A stretch of 64,000 bases of DNA from Enoplolaimus lenunculus (taxonomy: Eukaryota; Nematoda; Enoplea; Enoplida; Thoracostomopsidae): assembly GCA_030248215.1 (NCBI GenBank), contig JASANG010003305.1, forward strand, positions 1 to 64,000, given 5' to 3'. Shown here piece by piece: positions 10,661 through 22,087 of this stretch. Numbering within the stretch: position 1 is the stretch's first letter; every line of letters starts with the position of its first letter. Under the pieces are notes generated by a model. That model made no database searches, was not told where the DNA came from, and was given only the letters and a program-made list of their open reading frames with translations. The position numbers and the translations under genes were made by a program.

Positions 10661-13600
10661 CGTTGCGGACTATGAACATTAATGACGAGGGATCGCAAGA
10701 GACTACATTGTCTTCTGCCTCGTGGCAGCTGAAAGAACCTACGGGCCAAGGTACTTTCAGTCTGGGATCCCCTCCATTCGCTTATCGCGCTGACACTGTA
10801 GGACCGTCCATATGCTAATTTTCGGCCCAAGACAATTAGGCTATGCCTAAGGAATTTTATGTTTAGCACGCAGCGTGAACTTCAACACTGCGTCTCCTCT
10901 CCTCTCAGAGCTAGGCTCGAGTCTAGCAACAGTGACAGTGCCTTGGATTTGACTCACGCAGCACAGGCGCAGGGACGTACCGTTCAGGAGATAAGGGTTG
11001 ACACAAACCGCTAAATCTAAAAATCCAAGAGAAGGAGAGAGGTGTTGCATTTAGGAAAAAAGTGTTGCTTTTGCAGTCGCTCTTGCGCATATCTATAGAA
11101 AATAGGGCTACGCTACAAATTATAATTAGAAAATAGGGCAATACTAAGAATAAAGAAATTATAATGTGTCGGAAGCCCGAGCCTGAACGGATCACGCCCC
11201 TGTAACCCAGCTCAAAATTGTACGACATTTCACAGACTGCGATAGGACGCTTTAAAGCTGGGTGTAGCCTGTGTCTGCGAAATACAGATTATTTACCGGA
11301 TGCGACTTTCAGCACATTGGGGCAGATTTATAGTAAGCCGGGCCTTAGAAAACTCGCTGCTCTTGAATTAGGCAAACTCATTACATTTTAACAATCAGGA
11401 ACAACCGCTCATGTCACCGCCGGAATATATTGGCACCTACAATGAAGCTCCGTGTGCATATATATTATTATTAATCAATTGTTGTTGCTCAATACCTGTA
11501 CAGGTGTAATTTATGTATACGCCTGCCGCTTTTGCCGAAATGTTGCTGTTTCTGAGATAAAATTAACCTTATAGAAATAGGCCGTACATATCATTTACTA
11601 TCCACAAACTCATTAGGTACAAGGGCTAACACGAAAAGCTGAAATTAAAATTCTAAGAGGTGTCGAGGACACGTTTTCCAGTCCAGGATTCAGTTGCCAG
11701 TTTGTGGTGGCTGTTATGGGCTTTGGGCTAAGACTCAAAGAGCCTACGACTAACATCGTTGCTACCGTTATCAATAGAATTTTGTACAGTTTCGGGTGCT
11801 ATATTTCATTATGCATGTATTTTGACTGTCTTCCCAGTATGCACTTAATTATATCGCGTGTTCTTGTAGTGTTGTTCTCTTATTCCGCTATTCTTGTGTT
11901 GAATGCAGTTTGTTATTACCTGAACCGTATCTTGTCTGCCATGTGTTTTTACATTCTTGTGCTTTTCGCAGCAACCCTAACTGAATCGCAGCAGGAAATT
12001 TTGTGAATAGGGTATCATCTTGTAGGGTTAGGAATGAAAATGCAACCAGCGGATTATACTGTTTCATATATTATTGTACGTATCTCGCTATATATAATTG
12101 TCTGTGTGAAATAATGTCGTTGTTTTGGAAAATTTTGCGGAGCCTTAGCAAATAACTGCAAAATTTTCCCGACGACCCATTTTGTCTCCCTTCGGCTTAT
12201 TAAAATTTGACTAGATTGTACTATTTGCAAAATTTCAGTACTAGGTTCATTGATTAAAGAGCGTTTTGCTGCTGACCAGCTGACCATTACTTGCCTTACT
12301 GTTTAAAATTGCTGTCGAAGTATTTATTCAAAGGATTAACTGTGGAGGGGCCATGAATTCTGAGAAATTGAATGTAGTCAAACGTACGCCCACCGGAATT
12401 TGAAAGTAGCAAAAAAGGGGGGGCCACCACGTTTTGTGTGTTTAGGAAGACCCGGCCATTTCGTGCCTAACCTGGTTGATAGACTTTATGTACCTTGGTA
12501 TATATATTTGTTTACATATTCGTTACTTTATGCATTTTTTTATCATGTATCAGTTGATGTATTACGTAATAGGCTGCGCAGCAAGGAGATCCTAACTCAG
12601 GGTTTGTGTCACTCCTCCGACGTGTTCTAGGTGCTCGCACCCCCGTTCGCTAAAAGAAAGTGGATAACCCGTGTACGGGATCGCAATTCGGAATTCGTTG
12701 GCCGTTGAAATTATATGTAGGGATTCACTGGGGCCCGCGTACAGAGTGGAAGGGTCCCCCCTTGGTGCTGTCTTTTAACTAGGGAAATTTTGTGTTTCTC
12801 CGTTTGGTTCTTTCTTACCCGCTGTCTCCTTCCGATCTCCCGAATTTGACTAAATCATGCTACTTGCACGATCTGACTAGAGTTGGCTGACTAGAATCGA
12901 CTAGATATCACTCTGCTGTTTCAATCAGAATCTAGTTTATTTGCTCTTAGGATTACGCATAAAGAAACAGGGCAGAAGATTTTGAACATTAACGGTAATT
13001 GCACACGGTTGCGTTGGCAAACCACCCGGGGGTGAGGAAACGGCCGAATGCTAATTCTGGGGTCCACAGACGCATTGTCGAGTATCTCGGTCCGAATCTT
13101 GCGAACTTAGGATTTTAGGTGAACCCCGCGTAAGCCTCGTTTTAACCTACGCATAGTTTCTACTCAAAGTTGGGTCCAGCCCCTGTGCTCACCGGAATTT
13201 GACTAGAGTAAATTGATTGTATGCAGTCGACTAGATATACACTCGCATTTCACTGCAGAGGCGTTATGGGAGGGATGATGAGCATTGGCACTCTGAGGGG
13301 TGAAAAGAGGGGTCTGCAGGACCCGAGCAGCCAGAAATGGCTAGGTATGGCTTCTCAGGTCATTAGGATGCGGTCAACGTCCCTGGCGTATTATCCGTAA
13401 AATGTATATCCACATTTACGCTCAGTTTTCGACCCGTTCCCCTTGTTCAAAGAGTTTCACACGTAGGCGTGAAGGAAATTGTACGATACAGGCAGCAAGA
13501 AATTGTACAACAAACTGGGTGCTCACTACTAGGAGTAAAAAGGGGGTTAGCAGGTTCTGATATGCAGAAAAAGTAGGGTCGGGCCTTCCGACTGTGGCTT

Positions 13601-14280
13601 AGGATGTCGTAAACTAGCTTAGGGACCCGCAGAATTCCTCCTAAAGGGTCGTCCCTTGTGAGTTAAGCCGCGTACTCAAAACAGTGTGTCATTACGTCTC
13701 AGGCTATTAGGCGGATGCCATCGAGGCCTTAGATTACCAGTAGACAAGGGTCCGCCCGCCAGCAACTATCCCCACCCCAGTATAGCCGCAGCGCATCACA
13801 GCCCGTTAAACACCTTTTCGTTGAAATCTGAGTTTTCAAAATACGTACGCGCGGCCCTGTTCAAAGCAGCTACACTCAAGAGAGATACGACCACTAGCCG
13901 GCAAACATGACAAGGGAGTTTCAGCCCAGAACGAAGGAGACACAGCACGCACCGTAGGTGTAAGAGAGAGATTGCAACGGTTGGTGGTTTTGAAATTTGG
14001 AAAATTTTTGAATTTCCAGTTAAGCAACGCCTCGCCTCAGCCTAAGAGGGGTAGTTAGAATAGGATTGGGGGTTAGAAGTGTTTCTAGGCTCAGGACAAG
14101 CGATGGGGTACGAGGTTGTTTTTAGGCATAAAGGGATGTTTAGTAAGCTGTGGTTCTTTGTTTTTTAGTATGGTTGAGCTTGGGGGAGCGTTATTGTTGT
14201 TTTCCGTATTTCGGGTTCGGAGCTGGCGCTATCGGGTTCGGCACGCCGGATTGGCCGAGTAAGCCGTCCCGGCTGCCGTT
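10661..14280. other. Internal region of the LTR element, no gene seen
   Basis: No domain-bearing frame is visible on either strand. A small recurring motif, TTTGACTAGA or GACTAGATAT, occurs near 12,205, 12,845-12,905 and 13,198-13,232. The longest open stretches are under 105 codons and have no family resemblance. Confidence 0.45.
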
Positions 14281-14410
14281 TTAGGTCAACAACCAGGATT
14301 TTGCGAAAATTTTAGAATTTCGGGGCACTGATTTTTGAAATATTATTATAACTAGGGGTTCTCGGGATTTGAAAACCGGTTCCAACCGTTTTGGGACTCG
14401 TTGTTTTAGC

Positions 14411-15930
14411 CAAGAAGGCCGCTCCGAACCTGCGCTGTAAACGGGCATTTGGAAATTTAGGGCAAAGTTAGGTTACGCATACCGATTGCGGATTGGGTTC
14501 TTTAGGAAAAATTTGAGTTGCGTTTTCTGGGATATAGCGCGGAGGCTGGTATTAGACGATACTCCGCATCTTACCGACTTGGGAAACCACCCTAATTACG
14601 GCTCGCAAGGCAGCAGTTAAAAGTTATAGACTTTTGAACATTTTGAAATTTTGTGTACATACGTCCGGAGGCTCGGGTCTTAAAATGCGATTTTAATTTT
14701 TTCAAGATCGGGCGTCAAAATTAGCACCATTCGCTTCAGCTCGCTCAGCTGATCAAGAAAACCACCCCGAACCTTACCCGGAAACCAATAGATAAAAAGT
14801 TATGGAGCTGTGGAGCTTTCTAGATTTAACATGTACACGTTTTTACGGATCCCGGGTCCAAAAACGCGATTTTCGCTTTTCCGGGATTGGGTGCTAAAAT
14901 TGGTATCAATCGATTCAGCTCATCGAGCTGGTTAAGAAAACCACCCCAAACCCTGTCCGCAAATCCATGCATAAGGAGTTATGGGCGATCAAAGGTTTCT
15001 AGGACTTTACGTGTGTACGCTTTACGGATCGGATCCTGAAAAATGCGATTTTCACTTTTTCACAATCCACCATAAAAATAGGTACCGTTCGATTCCGCGC
15101 ATCGCGCTGAGTAAGAAAACCACCCCAAACTGGGCTCGCAAATCAAAACTTAAAAAGTTGCAGCCATTTGAAAATCTTTTAGAATTTATGTGTACACGCA
15201 AATTACGGATCCGATCCTGAAAACGCGATTTCAACTTTTCCGAGCTATTGGGTTAAAATAGGTATCATTCGATTCGGCTTGCTGATTAGAGCAAGAAAAC
15301 TACCCCAAACATGGCCCGCAAACCCATAGTTAAAAAGTTATGGTTAATTGAAAATTTCGAAACTTTGAGTGTACACGCTTTGCGGATACGGCTCTGAAAA
15401 ATGCAATTTTCACTTTTTCGGGGTACGACGTCAAATTTAATACCATTTGACTCCCCACATTCTGATGAGCAAGAAAACTACCCCGAACAGTGTCCGCAGA
15501 CGAATACCTCAAAAGTTATGGCCGGTTGAGGCTTTGGAAATTTCGTGTTTTAGCACTCGGCCAGTGAGATTTGGAAGTTGTGATTCTCAGTTTCCTGGAG
15601 TCTATTATTGAATTTGGGACCATTCAATTTAGCGTATAGCCTCGGGCAGTAAACCTACCCCGATTAGGGTCCGCTGATGGATATTTAAGGAGTTAGTGCC
15701 TGGTGACATTTCAGAATTTTGCATGCTTACACTTGAAAGGTGTGGTCTTAGGGACCAGGCAAACAATTTTTCTGGATCCCCGTGCTCAAAGTTTTGTACC
15801 CTACAGCTTATTGGGCTTGTCCACTCAAGAGAGCCACCACGTGGGGCCATTTGCAGCTGAGTATTCAACGAGTTAGGGCCGGTCAAAATCACTACCTCAG
15901 CATGTATGAGCACCATTAGACTGAGTATCC
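14411..15930 (+). repeat. Tandem repeat array, unit about 178 bp, 8-9 copies
   Basis: A marker AAAAGTTAT(G/A) recurs at about 14,619, 14,797, 14,975, 15,152, 15,334, 15,511, 15,688 and 15,866, a steady 177-182 bp step. Each unit also carries CAAGAAAACCACCCC, TGTACACG(C/T)TT, a CGGATC block and GCGATTTT. The two outermost units are most diverged, as is normal for arrays refreshed from the middle. A still weaker unit may begin near 14,411. The array sits inside the LTR element, between its ORF and the 3' LTR. Confidence 0.8.
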
Positions 15931-16430
15931 ATTCAGAATCTGTATCCATTAGGCTCTCAGATCAGGATCTAAGTATAAGGATCTAAGGATTTGGACCTTG
16001 ACGTATGTATGTTTATATGATGTCTTCAGTATTTTGGATTTGAACGTTCATTTTGTTACATTGTATTTCCTTGTGTTTTGTTTTCTATGACCGCCGCACC
16101 CATTTATTTCGCATTCCCTGCTTCACGATTTAAGCAGCGATTTTGTATACAGTGTGTATACTAGTGAATTCAGTAGAATAGGTAAAGTATTAAGGGGAGG
16201 CTTAAGGTCAAAAGCTGCACATGGCTATCGTGTTTTGAGTTGGGGATCCGGGAGCAAGACAAATTACGACCCCCTCTTACCCTCATACTGTATGGCATTT
16301 CCGCGTCAAGACTCAAGACAGGGGTAACCCTTAGTAGTCCCCTCTCGTAACTTCTTGTTTAGACATTATGTGTTTAAGTCTCCAGCCAACCACAGGCTCT
16401 TGGAAATTAATTTAATTCTCGCTTCGCATT
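15931..16430. other. Gene-free internal stretch
   Basis: This joins the 178-bp array to the promoter-like block. It starts with a short ATCAGGATCTAAG/AAGGATCTAAGG direct repeat (about 15,960-15,990). I see no coding frame or RNA gene. Confidence 0.4.
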
Positions 16431-16524
16431 GGTCAGTTTACTCTTAGCGATTTTCGACCAATAGAAAAGAAGTTTAGCGTCTGTTTCTGGGGTTTGCTCA
16501 TTGGCTGAATTTGGGCGCAGCGCA

Positions 16525-16680
16525 CTATATAAGAGCGGTGCACAGGCTGAACATTCAGTTCAGTTTGAGATTTTTCGGTTTTCGCTCGCGTGCTCGAGCC
16601 GCGACAGCAAACCGATCTCTCTGCACACGGAGGCGACTTAGTGTGCACGAGAGTTTCGGGGCGCTGATGCAAGGGGGGGC
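16525..16680 (+). promoter_or_regulatory. TATA-type promoter block of LTR origin
   Basis: CTATATAAGAGC (16,526-16,537) is followed about 22 bases later by TTCAGTTCAGTTTG, an initiator-like start, and then by GCGACAGCAAACCGATCTC. The same ordered set (TATATAAGAGC, TCAGTTCA, GCGACAGCAAACCAATCTC) is found at 58,250-58,360. Shared order over 100 bp indicates a common retroelement U3/R segment rather than chance. It is uncertain whether it belongs to the 3' LTR of the giant element or to an older insertion. Confidence 0.5.
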
Positions 16681-16689
16681 TATGCGCGT

Positions 16690-17748
16690 TTCGCGCAGGG
16701 GTAAAATTTTGTAAGAATTTTAAGGGGGGCCCGGTTAGAATTTTCTGGCTACACAAAGGGGGTGTGGGTAAACTTTTGGGCTAAAATTTTGCCTGTCGTT
16801 GGCGACAACGCTGGTGTAAGATTTTTGGTACAAATTTTAGGGGGGAAGATTATAAATCAAGAAAACCTGCAAGGAGGTGCCATTTAGACAATGAATGCAG
16901 AAAAATAGGCACAACTTTTATTAACAAAAACACTCGCAGGATTGATTGTCAGCACGGTAGGGAGGCCAATACAGCCTGATGCTAAGCATCTAGGATATGA
17001 CAAACAAAAGGGCTAAGGCCCTATCGTTATAGAAAACTTATGTGTACCCCGTGATTTTGGGCGATTCTAGCCAGGCCCCAGAGAACTAAGCAATTAACAG
17101 GTCTCGACCAGTTGACAATCAAACTGCTGAATGTGCAGCCTGTGAAAAATCACGCTTAAGTCTAAGCAAAATGTAGTGCCCTCGGAAACAGACACAGTGC
17201 TATGGAAAATATCTAAACAGAAATATTCTCAAGAAACCTCTGGAATTTTGAGCATGCATATAGCGAAATTCTCGTGGTGTCCCCTACCCTCGTGAGACCT
17301 TGTGGTAAACGTGCAGCTTTTCTGAAAACCTTTGATGTACCGGTGGTGAGCTTGTCTGGAATACCCATGCAATGTGTGGGGATCCTGAGCTCAGGCTTAA
17401 GCGAACTTTTGAGACTGAAATCGGAGCTAAACCGCGCTTACCTGAAGGCCACATATGAACTAATCAAGCTCACCATCATGAGACATAGAGCATATCGCGG
17501 GTAGTGATTCATAACTATAAGCTGCGGTAAATAGCTGTAAAATAGTGGATATGTGGTAAGAAACCAGGAACATGACGAAATCTCCTAATTCACGTGTCAA
17601 GTTCTTTTTAGCAAATACTATCAACTAATTTCAATTTTAATTGAAGTTACTAAATTTAAGCTCGCGTCTGATTTCTTTAACTGGATTTTAGGACTAAGGT
17701 ATTTTAACCCATCAATTTTTGTATGTATAAACTGTACAAAACAACAAT
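16690..17748. other. Segment preceding the mapped 3' LTR homology
   Basis: Several purine runs (AAGGGGGGG, TTAAGGGGGG, AAAGGGGGTG and AGGGGGGAAGA, between 16,670 and 16,855) are candidate polypurine tracts. If one of them primes plus strands, the 3' LTR would start there and be over 1 kb long. The matching part of the 5' LTR lies outside the window, so this cannot be decided. No gene is seen. Confidence 0.4.
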
Positions 17749-18389
17749 AAACCAAAACTTTAATCAGAGTTCATTCCTGAACCGAGAGCGCTAAACAGAT
17801 TCCTGGCCTAAGAGCCACGGCTAAAATCAAGATAAAACTCAGAGTTAAAACAGACTTCAGCTTTTGCACGAACGAGAAAATTCTATGAATATTGGAGTCT
17901 CAAGGAATGAATAAATAGCCCTGGTTCGAATCAGTGGCAAGTAAAATCAATAAAATACCTCAAAGGCTAGGATCGATCCGCCTTTCTATTAACACGGTCT
18001 ATGACCGAGAAAAGCAAATTTCTGCAGAACCAACCAATTTGTAGGAATAAGTCTAAGGTTAAGCTATACCCATGACCAAGTGTCATTAAGTTTAACCATG
18101 AGAAAATGTTGGGAGCACACAGTTGGATTAAAATCCATGGAGAAAAAGCTAATTGTTACTGGTGTGGTCTACTTACACGCACTCGAGGGTTCGTTAGAGC
18201 TTAGAGCATAGGCAGGCTTAGGCGTATGACGATGTCGGGATTTTGTGACTCTCAAAACCTGATATCACGCCGGGGGACCGTCATCCTCTGGGCAAGTAGC
18301 TTACTTTGGCAGATCCACGGCCTCGAACACCCGTGAGAGTATCATCTCGGATTCGTCCGCAGGGATACTCGTTGATCGTACCCGTAACA
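17749..18389 (+). repeat. 3' LTR of the giant element (end mapped, start provisional)
   Basis: Homologous to 1-640 and ending at the same CCCGTAACA. The next bases (ATAACACTCT) differ from those after the 5' copy, so 18,389 is a sharp boundary. The start given is simply where the 5' copy enters the window. The LTR may begin up to about 1 kb earlier. Confidence 0.72.
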
Positions 18390-18978
18390 ATAACACTCTC
18401 TGGGACATTAAAATATTTGAAAAACAGCATTGTGGATAATGTTTTTATGTGGCAGACAAATAGTGGCACCCAGGTATTCACACTTTGGCCGGAAATTCAA
18501 ATTTTTTTGGTAAAGTCTTTTTTAGCACAAGAAAAAAACACTGTCAAAATACTATCCCGTTTTCAGACTTATCAAAAGAGTAACAATAAAAAACAACAAA
18601 ATAACGTGGTAAACCGATTGTAGCGCTTTCCAACGACATCTTTTAGACAGTAACCATAAAGTCTGACCGTTCGTGCAACTCTATATTTTTAAAACAGTTT
18701 ATGAGCAACACAAGTTGAATAAAATTCTTATTATGTATTCTGGATATAGTATAACACTTTGAATTACGGTATTAACACTAGTATGAGTACGAGTGGAACT
18801 TTGTTAATGCGCGGAAGTGACAAACTTAGTGAAAATGAACAGTGAATACTTGACCTTTATCTTCCTAAGCTGGTTCTCAGTAGAACAGGCGTCCAGTTTA
18901 GAGTTCGAACGTCAATTGAAGATGTTTTACCGAAATTCAGTACGAGAAACGAAGCACACTCTTTGCCAACACTACAAA
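18390..18978. other. Intergenic stretch right of the LTR element
   Basis: AT-rich DNA. The only open frames are short, and one of them runs out of the LTR. No domain, tRNA or repeat is recognised. Confidence 0.4.
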
Positions 18979-19614
18979 TGCCAGTCCCACGTTACCATTA
19001 GTTTGGGTTGCACACGAAATGTCCGCCCTGTTTAGTTGTTCATGGACATAATAGAGCATCACAGTAACTCCGAGGGACACAATTTTTGCTAGTTACTGTG
19101 TCAATGTAGTGTTTTCGTTGTCCACGAAATGTCCACATATACTTTTGGTTTTAAAAATGTCCGCATATCAAAAGTAAGAGCTACATAAAAATATTCCCGC
19201 CAGAATTTGAACTTTCTTTCCAAAATTTAAATTTTTGCGCCAAATTTTGTATTTTCCCGCCAAAATTTAAATTTCTCGCCAGAATTTGAACTTCCTAAAA
19301 AATTTAAATTTTTCTGCCAAAATTTGAATTTCCTGCCAAATTTTGAATTTTCCCACCAAAATGTGAGTTTCCCGCCAAAAATTAAACTTTCCCGCCAAAA
19401 TTTGAATTCCTCGTCAAAACTTAAAAATTTCCCCCGAAATTTGAATTACTTGCCAAAAACAATGTGAAAAGGACATGGCAACCTGTACTAGTTATATAGC
19501 CTACCGCGGACGGTATAGCGTCTCTAGTAAAAATTTAATGGAGACTATAGCGCTTATAACCAGCATCTGCACGTTTTGTGTGCAACCCAAACCAGTAGTA
19601 ACGAGGGACTGACA
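18979..19614. mobile_element. TIR element, TGYCAGTCC family, with internal minisatellite
   Basis: The left end TGCCAGTCCCACGTTACC and the right end GGTTACTACTGG-type inverse (RC of 19,575-19,614) form inverted repeats of about 40 bp. Both include TTTGGGTTGCACAC. The right flank is TAA. The middle (19,195-19,450) is a minisatellite of CCCGCCAAAATTTGAA-type units. No transposase is present, so it is non-autonomous. Related copies are at 24,255, 25,698 and 40,700. Confidence 0.75.
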
Positions 19615-19708
19615 TAAAGCACTTACAATAAACAGTGCTCGTTAAATTAATGCTTGAATGTTGGTTTGTTTGCTTGTTAAAAACAATATATTAGGTACAT
19701 GTAGTAAA

Positions 19709-19872
19709 CTCAGGCCCGTAGCCAGTTCACCTTGCTAGGAGGGCAAAAAAATTTCAGGAGGGGCATACAAGGGCGTTAGATGCCTTACAAGCAAGGTTAA
19801 ACTCTTGCAGGGGGAAGGCAAAATTTTTGCAGGAGTGCTGAGACCCCGCCCTTTTCTACCTACGGGCCCGAG
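19709..19872. mobile_element. Small TIR element (CTCAGGCCCGTAGCC ends)
   Basis: CTCAGGCCCGTAGCC at the left and CCTACGGGCCCGAG at the right are inverted repeats enclosing about 160 bp of G-rich sequence without a frame. I could not define a target duplication. Relatives are visible in the introns of both lectin genes (for example around 24,890, 47,890 and 49,375). Confidence 0.5.
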
Positions 19873-21185
19873 CAAGCTGAGTATTAAAATTTACTATCAG
19901 TCAGCTTTTTTGCCATCCTATAGTGCCAAAATCTGTGCAAATTCAGTCTAAAGCTTACCCTGGTGAAGTTCCTTGAAAAAAACGGTACGCCATTCAATGT
20001 AGCATGAGACACAACTATATAACGAGCGCATAAAAGCAGTAAACGGTTAAAATTTAACAATTACACTGCGATTCGGTTTAATGGTTAATGTCATTATGCA
20101 TATCAACCAATAATTAATACATAAAACACAATATCTTAGGTAATGTGTCTGCAAAGATGTATAGGCGAAGTGCGATTGCTTTTGCTAAAAATCTAACAAC
20201 GACAAAACGTTAAATTTTTCATTTTTCTTGCAAAGATAAGGCCGAAACTTTACCCTTTCTACTAATACTACTTTGTCCTAGTATAACAGGTCCAGAGCAA
20301 AGCCCTATAAATACGCGTTAGCCATTCGCGCAGCTTAAGAATTAACTTTAGGCTCAGCTTCATGGACTTAGACTGAGAAGCAGGTTTACTGCTTTGTGTT
20401 CATGACATGTTCTATATTTGTGCCAGTAATACGATACAATATTTTTTATTCAACGAATTTTTCTTGTGTGTGATTCTTATAATAAAATTAATCCGGACAT
20501 TTTGTCGCTGGTTACAAAAATTAATAACAGGGCCACGCAATAGAGCCACATTATTTATTCAAATCAAAAGGATCAGGCTTAGGATTAGGCTTAGTATAGT
20601 TTCGTAAAATTTTGTGAGATATGATTTATCTCATTTTAATGCTTTGTCCTACATAAAGGGCAATGCAAAATGATACGAATTAATATGTTAACTGAAAAAT
20701 AAATCTTAATATACAAGAAAATTAGATTATTTTTTACTAAAATAAACATAAGCACAGGCCCGGGTTTCGTGTAATATTTTATACGGGGGCTGCTGATTTT
20801 CCAGGAAATACACAAGTTTTAATGACAGTATTTTGGTTTTAGAGTATTTTGTGACTCTTAAATTCTAATGCAAGGCGGAAGCCAGTAATATTTAAGGGCC
20901 TGCGTCAGCTAAAAATGTGCACATTTTTATTCAAATTCAATTCTTTGCCATTGATGACGTCCGCGATACCGTTGGTTAACTAAAACTAAACAAAACTAAT
21001 CTTTGCCAAATGATAAACCAGTAAGCAAAAAGGCATGTAGCCAGGTGAGCATGCGGCAGATTGGAGGCCAAAAGTTTGCAGGAAAAGCCTAAGAAAAATT
21101 TACACCATTTAAAAAATAATGAAGCAAATTATCAAAACTAATGAACCTCAGTTGCTTTCCTTTGGCCACTAGATCGTTTGCTTTA

Positions 21186-21445
21186 TGGGTCATCCACGTT
21201 AAAATGCACGCACATTTGTAAAAAATGTCCCTCCATTTTGGGTGCCCACGTTGTCACTACCCACTCTTTTTATACACTGTCTGAGATTTCAATATGTCAT
21301 TGTCTGAACCTTTAGACAATGTATATACTCTAGGCATAAACATTTATTTGTCCTGACATCATTATCGGGAACTGTTATTGTCCATAATCCCTCGGAAGGA
21401 ACTCAATGTTTTGCGTTGAATAATGAATGTGAATATGTGTGCATT
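21186..21445. mobile_element. TIR element, TGGGTCATCCACG family, right end missing
   Basis: The left end TGGGTCATCCACGTTAAAAT and the following ~240 bp match the full copy at 27,090-27,581. The matching place in the duplicated block (near 46,055) lacks it: there GATCGTTCGCTGTAAACATTGG runs through, apart from small changes. The left flank is TTA. The right inverted repeat has been lost. Confidence 0.7.
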
Positions 21446-21547
21446 AAATATTGATTTTCCAAAAAATGATTTGAAAATAAAAATTTCACTGTAAGTTTTG
21501 GTGCCATGCTCAACTGAATAGGAACATTTACCTGAAGCTGAGCTTTA

Positions 21548-22087
21548 TGCGGGGTTCACGTTATAACTGGGGCCTCCCGGAACACGATTTGTTCCATGTT
21601 TATTCGACGTCAACGTAAAATTTTGTGATATGAATAGCGGTTGGTAGACAAAATGGACATGTCACACCTTATCGGCTTACAAATTCTGCATCTTCAGAAA
21701 TCATCGTATACAAACAGTCATATGTCACATGATACCGCGGGACATTTATGGGAATATCATATGATATTTCGAAATTCTACTTAAAATCACTAGATATTAT
21801 GCAGGAAGAAAGTTCTGCCTAAATATATTCCAAAGTACAAATAATTCAAACTTTAAATTTTAGTTTAGTATCATATGATTTTCCACAGGACATTCATTCT
21901 AGTTTACAATAACATTGCAGAAATATCATATGATATTGCAGTACAAATGGTGAATGTCGCATTAAGATAGCAGAAAATTCAAATTTTTTGAATTTGACAG
22001 CGGATTTACGTGTAGACAAAATGTTACCCGCTATTGTAATAGGGACAAAGCGTTTGATGCTGCCCCAGATATAACGTAAACCCAGCA
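21548..22087. mobile_element. TIR element, TGCGGGG family, complete copy
   Basis: The left end TGCGGGGTTCACGTTATAAC and the right end GTTATAACGTGAACCCCGCA (here slightly mutated) are inverted repeats of about 45 bp. The empty site survives in copy 2 of the segmental duplication: GCTTTATCGTTAAC at about 46,160. Here the element is flanked by TTA and ATA, giving a 3-bp duplication. No transposase frame is present. The interior carries several ATATCATATGATAT palindromes. Confidence 0.85.

Larger units (their letters stand above)
1..18389 (+). mobile_element. Giant LTR-type retroelement, non-autonomous (LARD-like) fossil
   Basis: Bases 1-640 and 17,749-18,389 are direct repeats with the same 3' terminus (...CCCGTAACA). 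Directly after the first copy lies a primer-binding-site-like sequence matching tRNA-Pro. About 17 kb of internal DNA separates the repeats, far more than the 5-8 kb usual for autonomous elements. No protease, reverse transcriptase, RNase H or integrase is recognisable in it. One long ORF (9,413-10,660) and several internal tandem repeats are the only structure. The left end lies outside the window, so target duplication and full LTR length cannot be tested. The interpretation as one large retrotransposon derivative is inference from LTRs, primer site and size. Nested insertion of several elements is an alternative. Confidence 0.72.
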
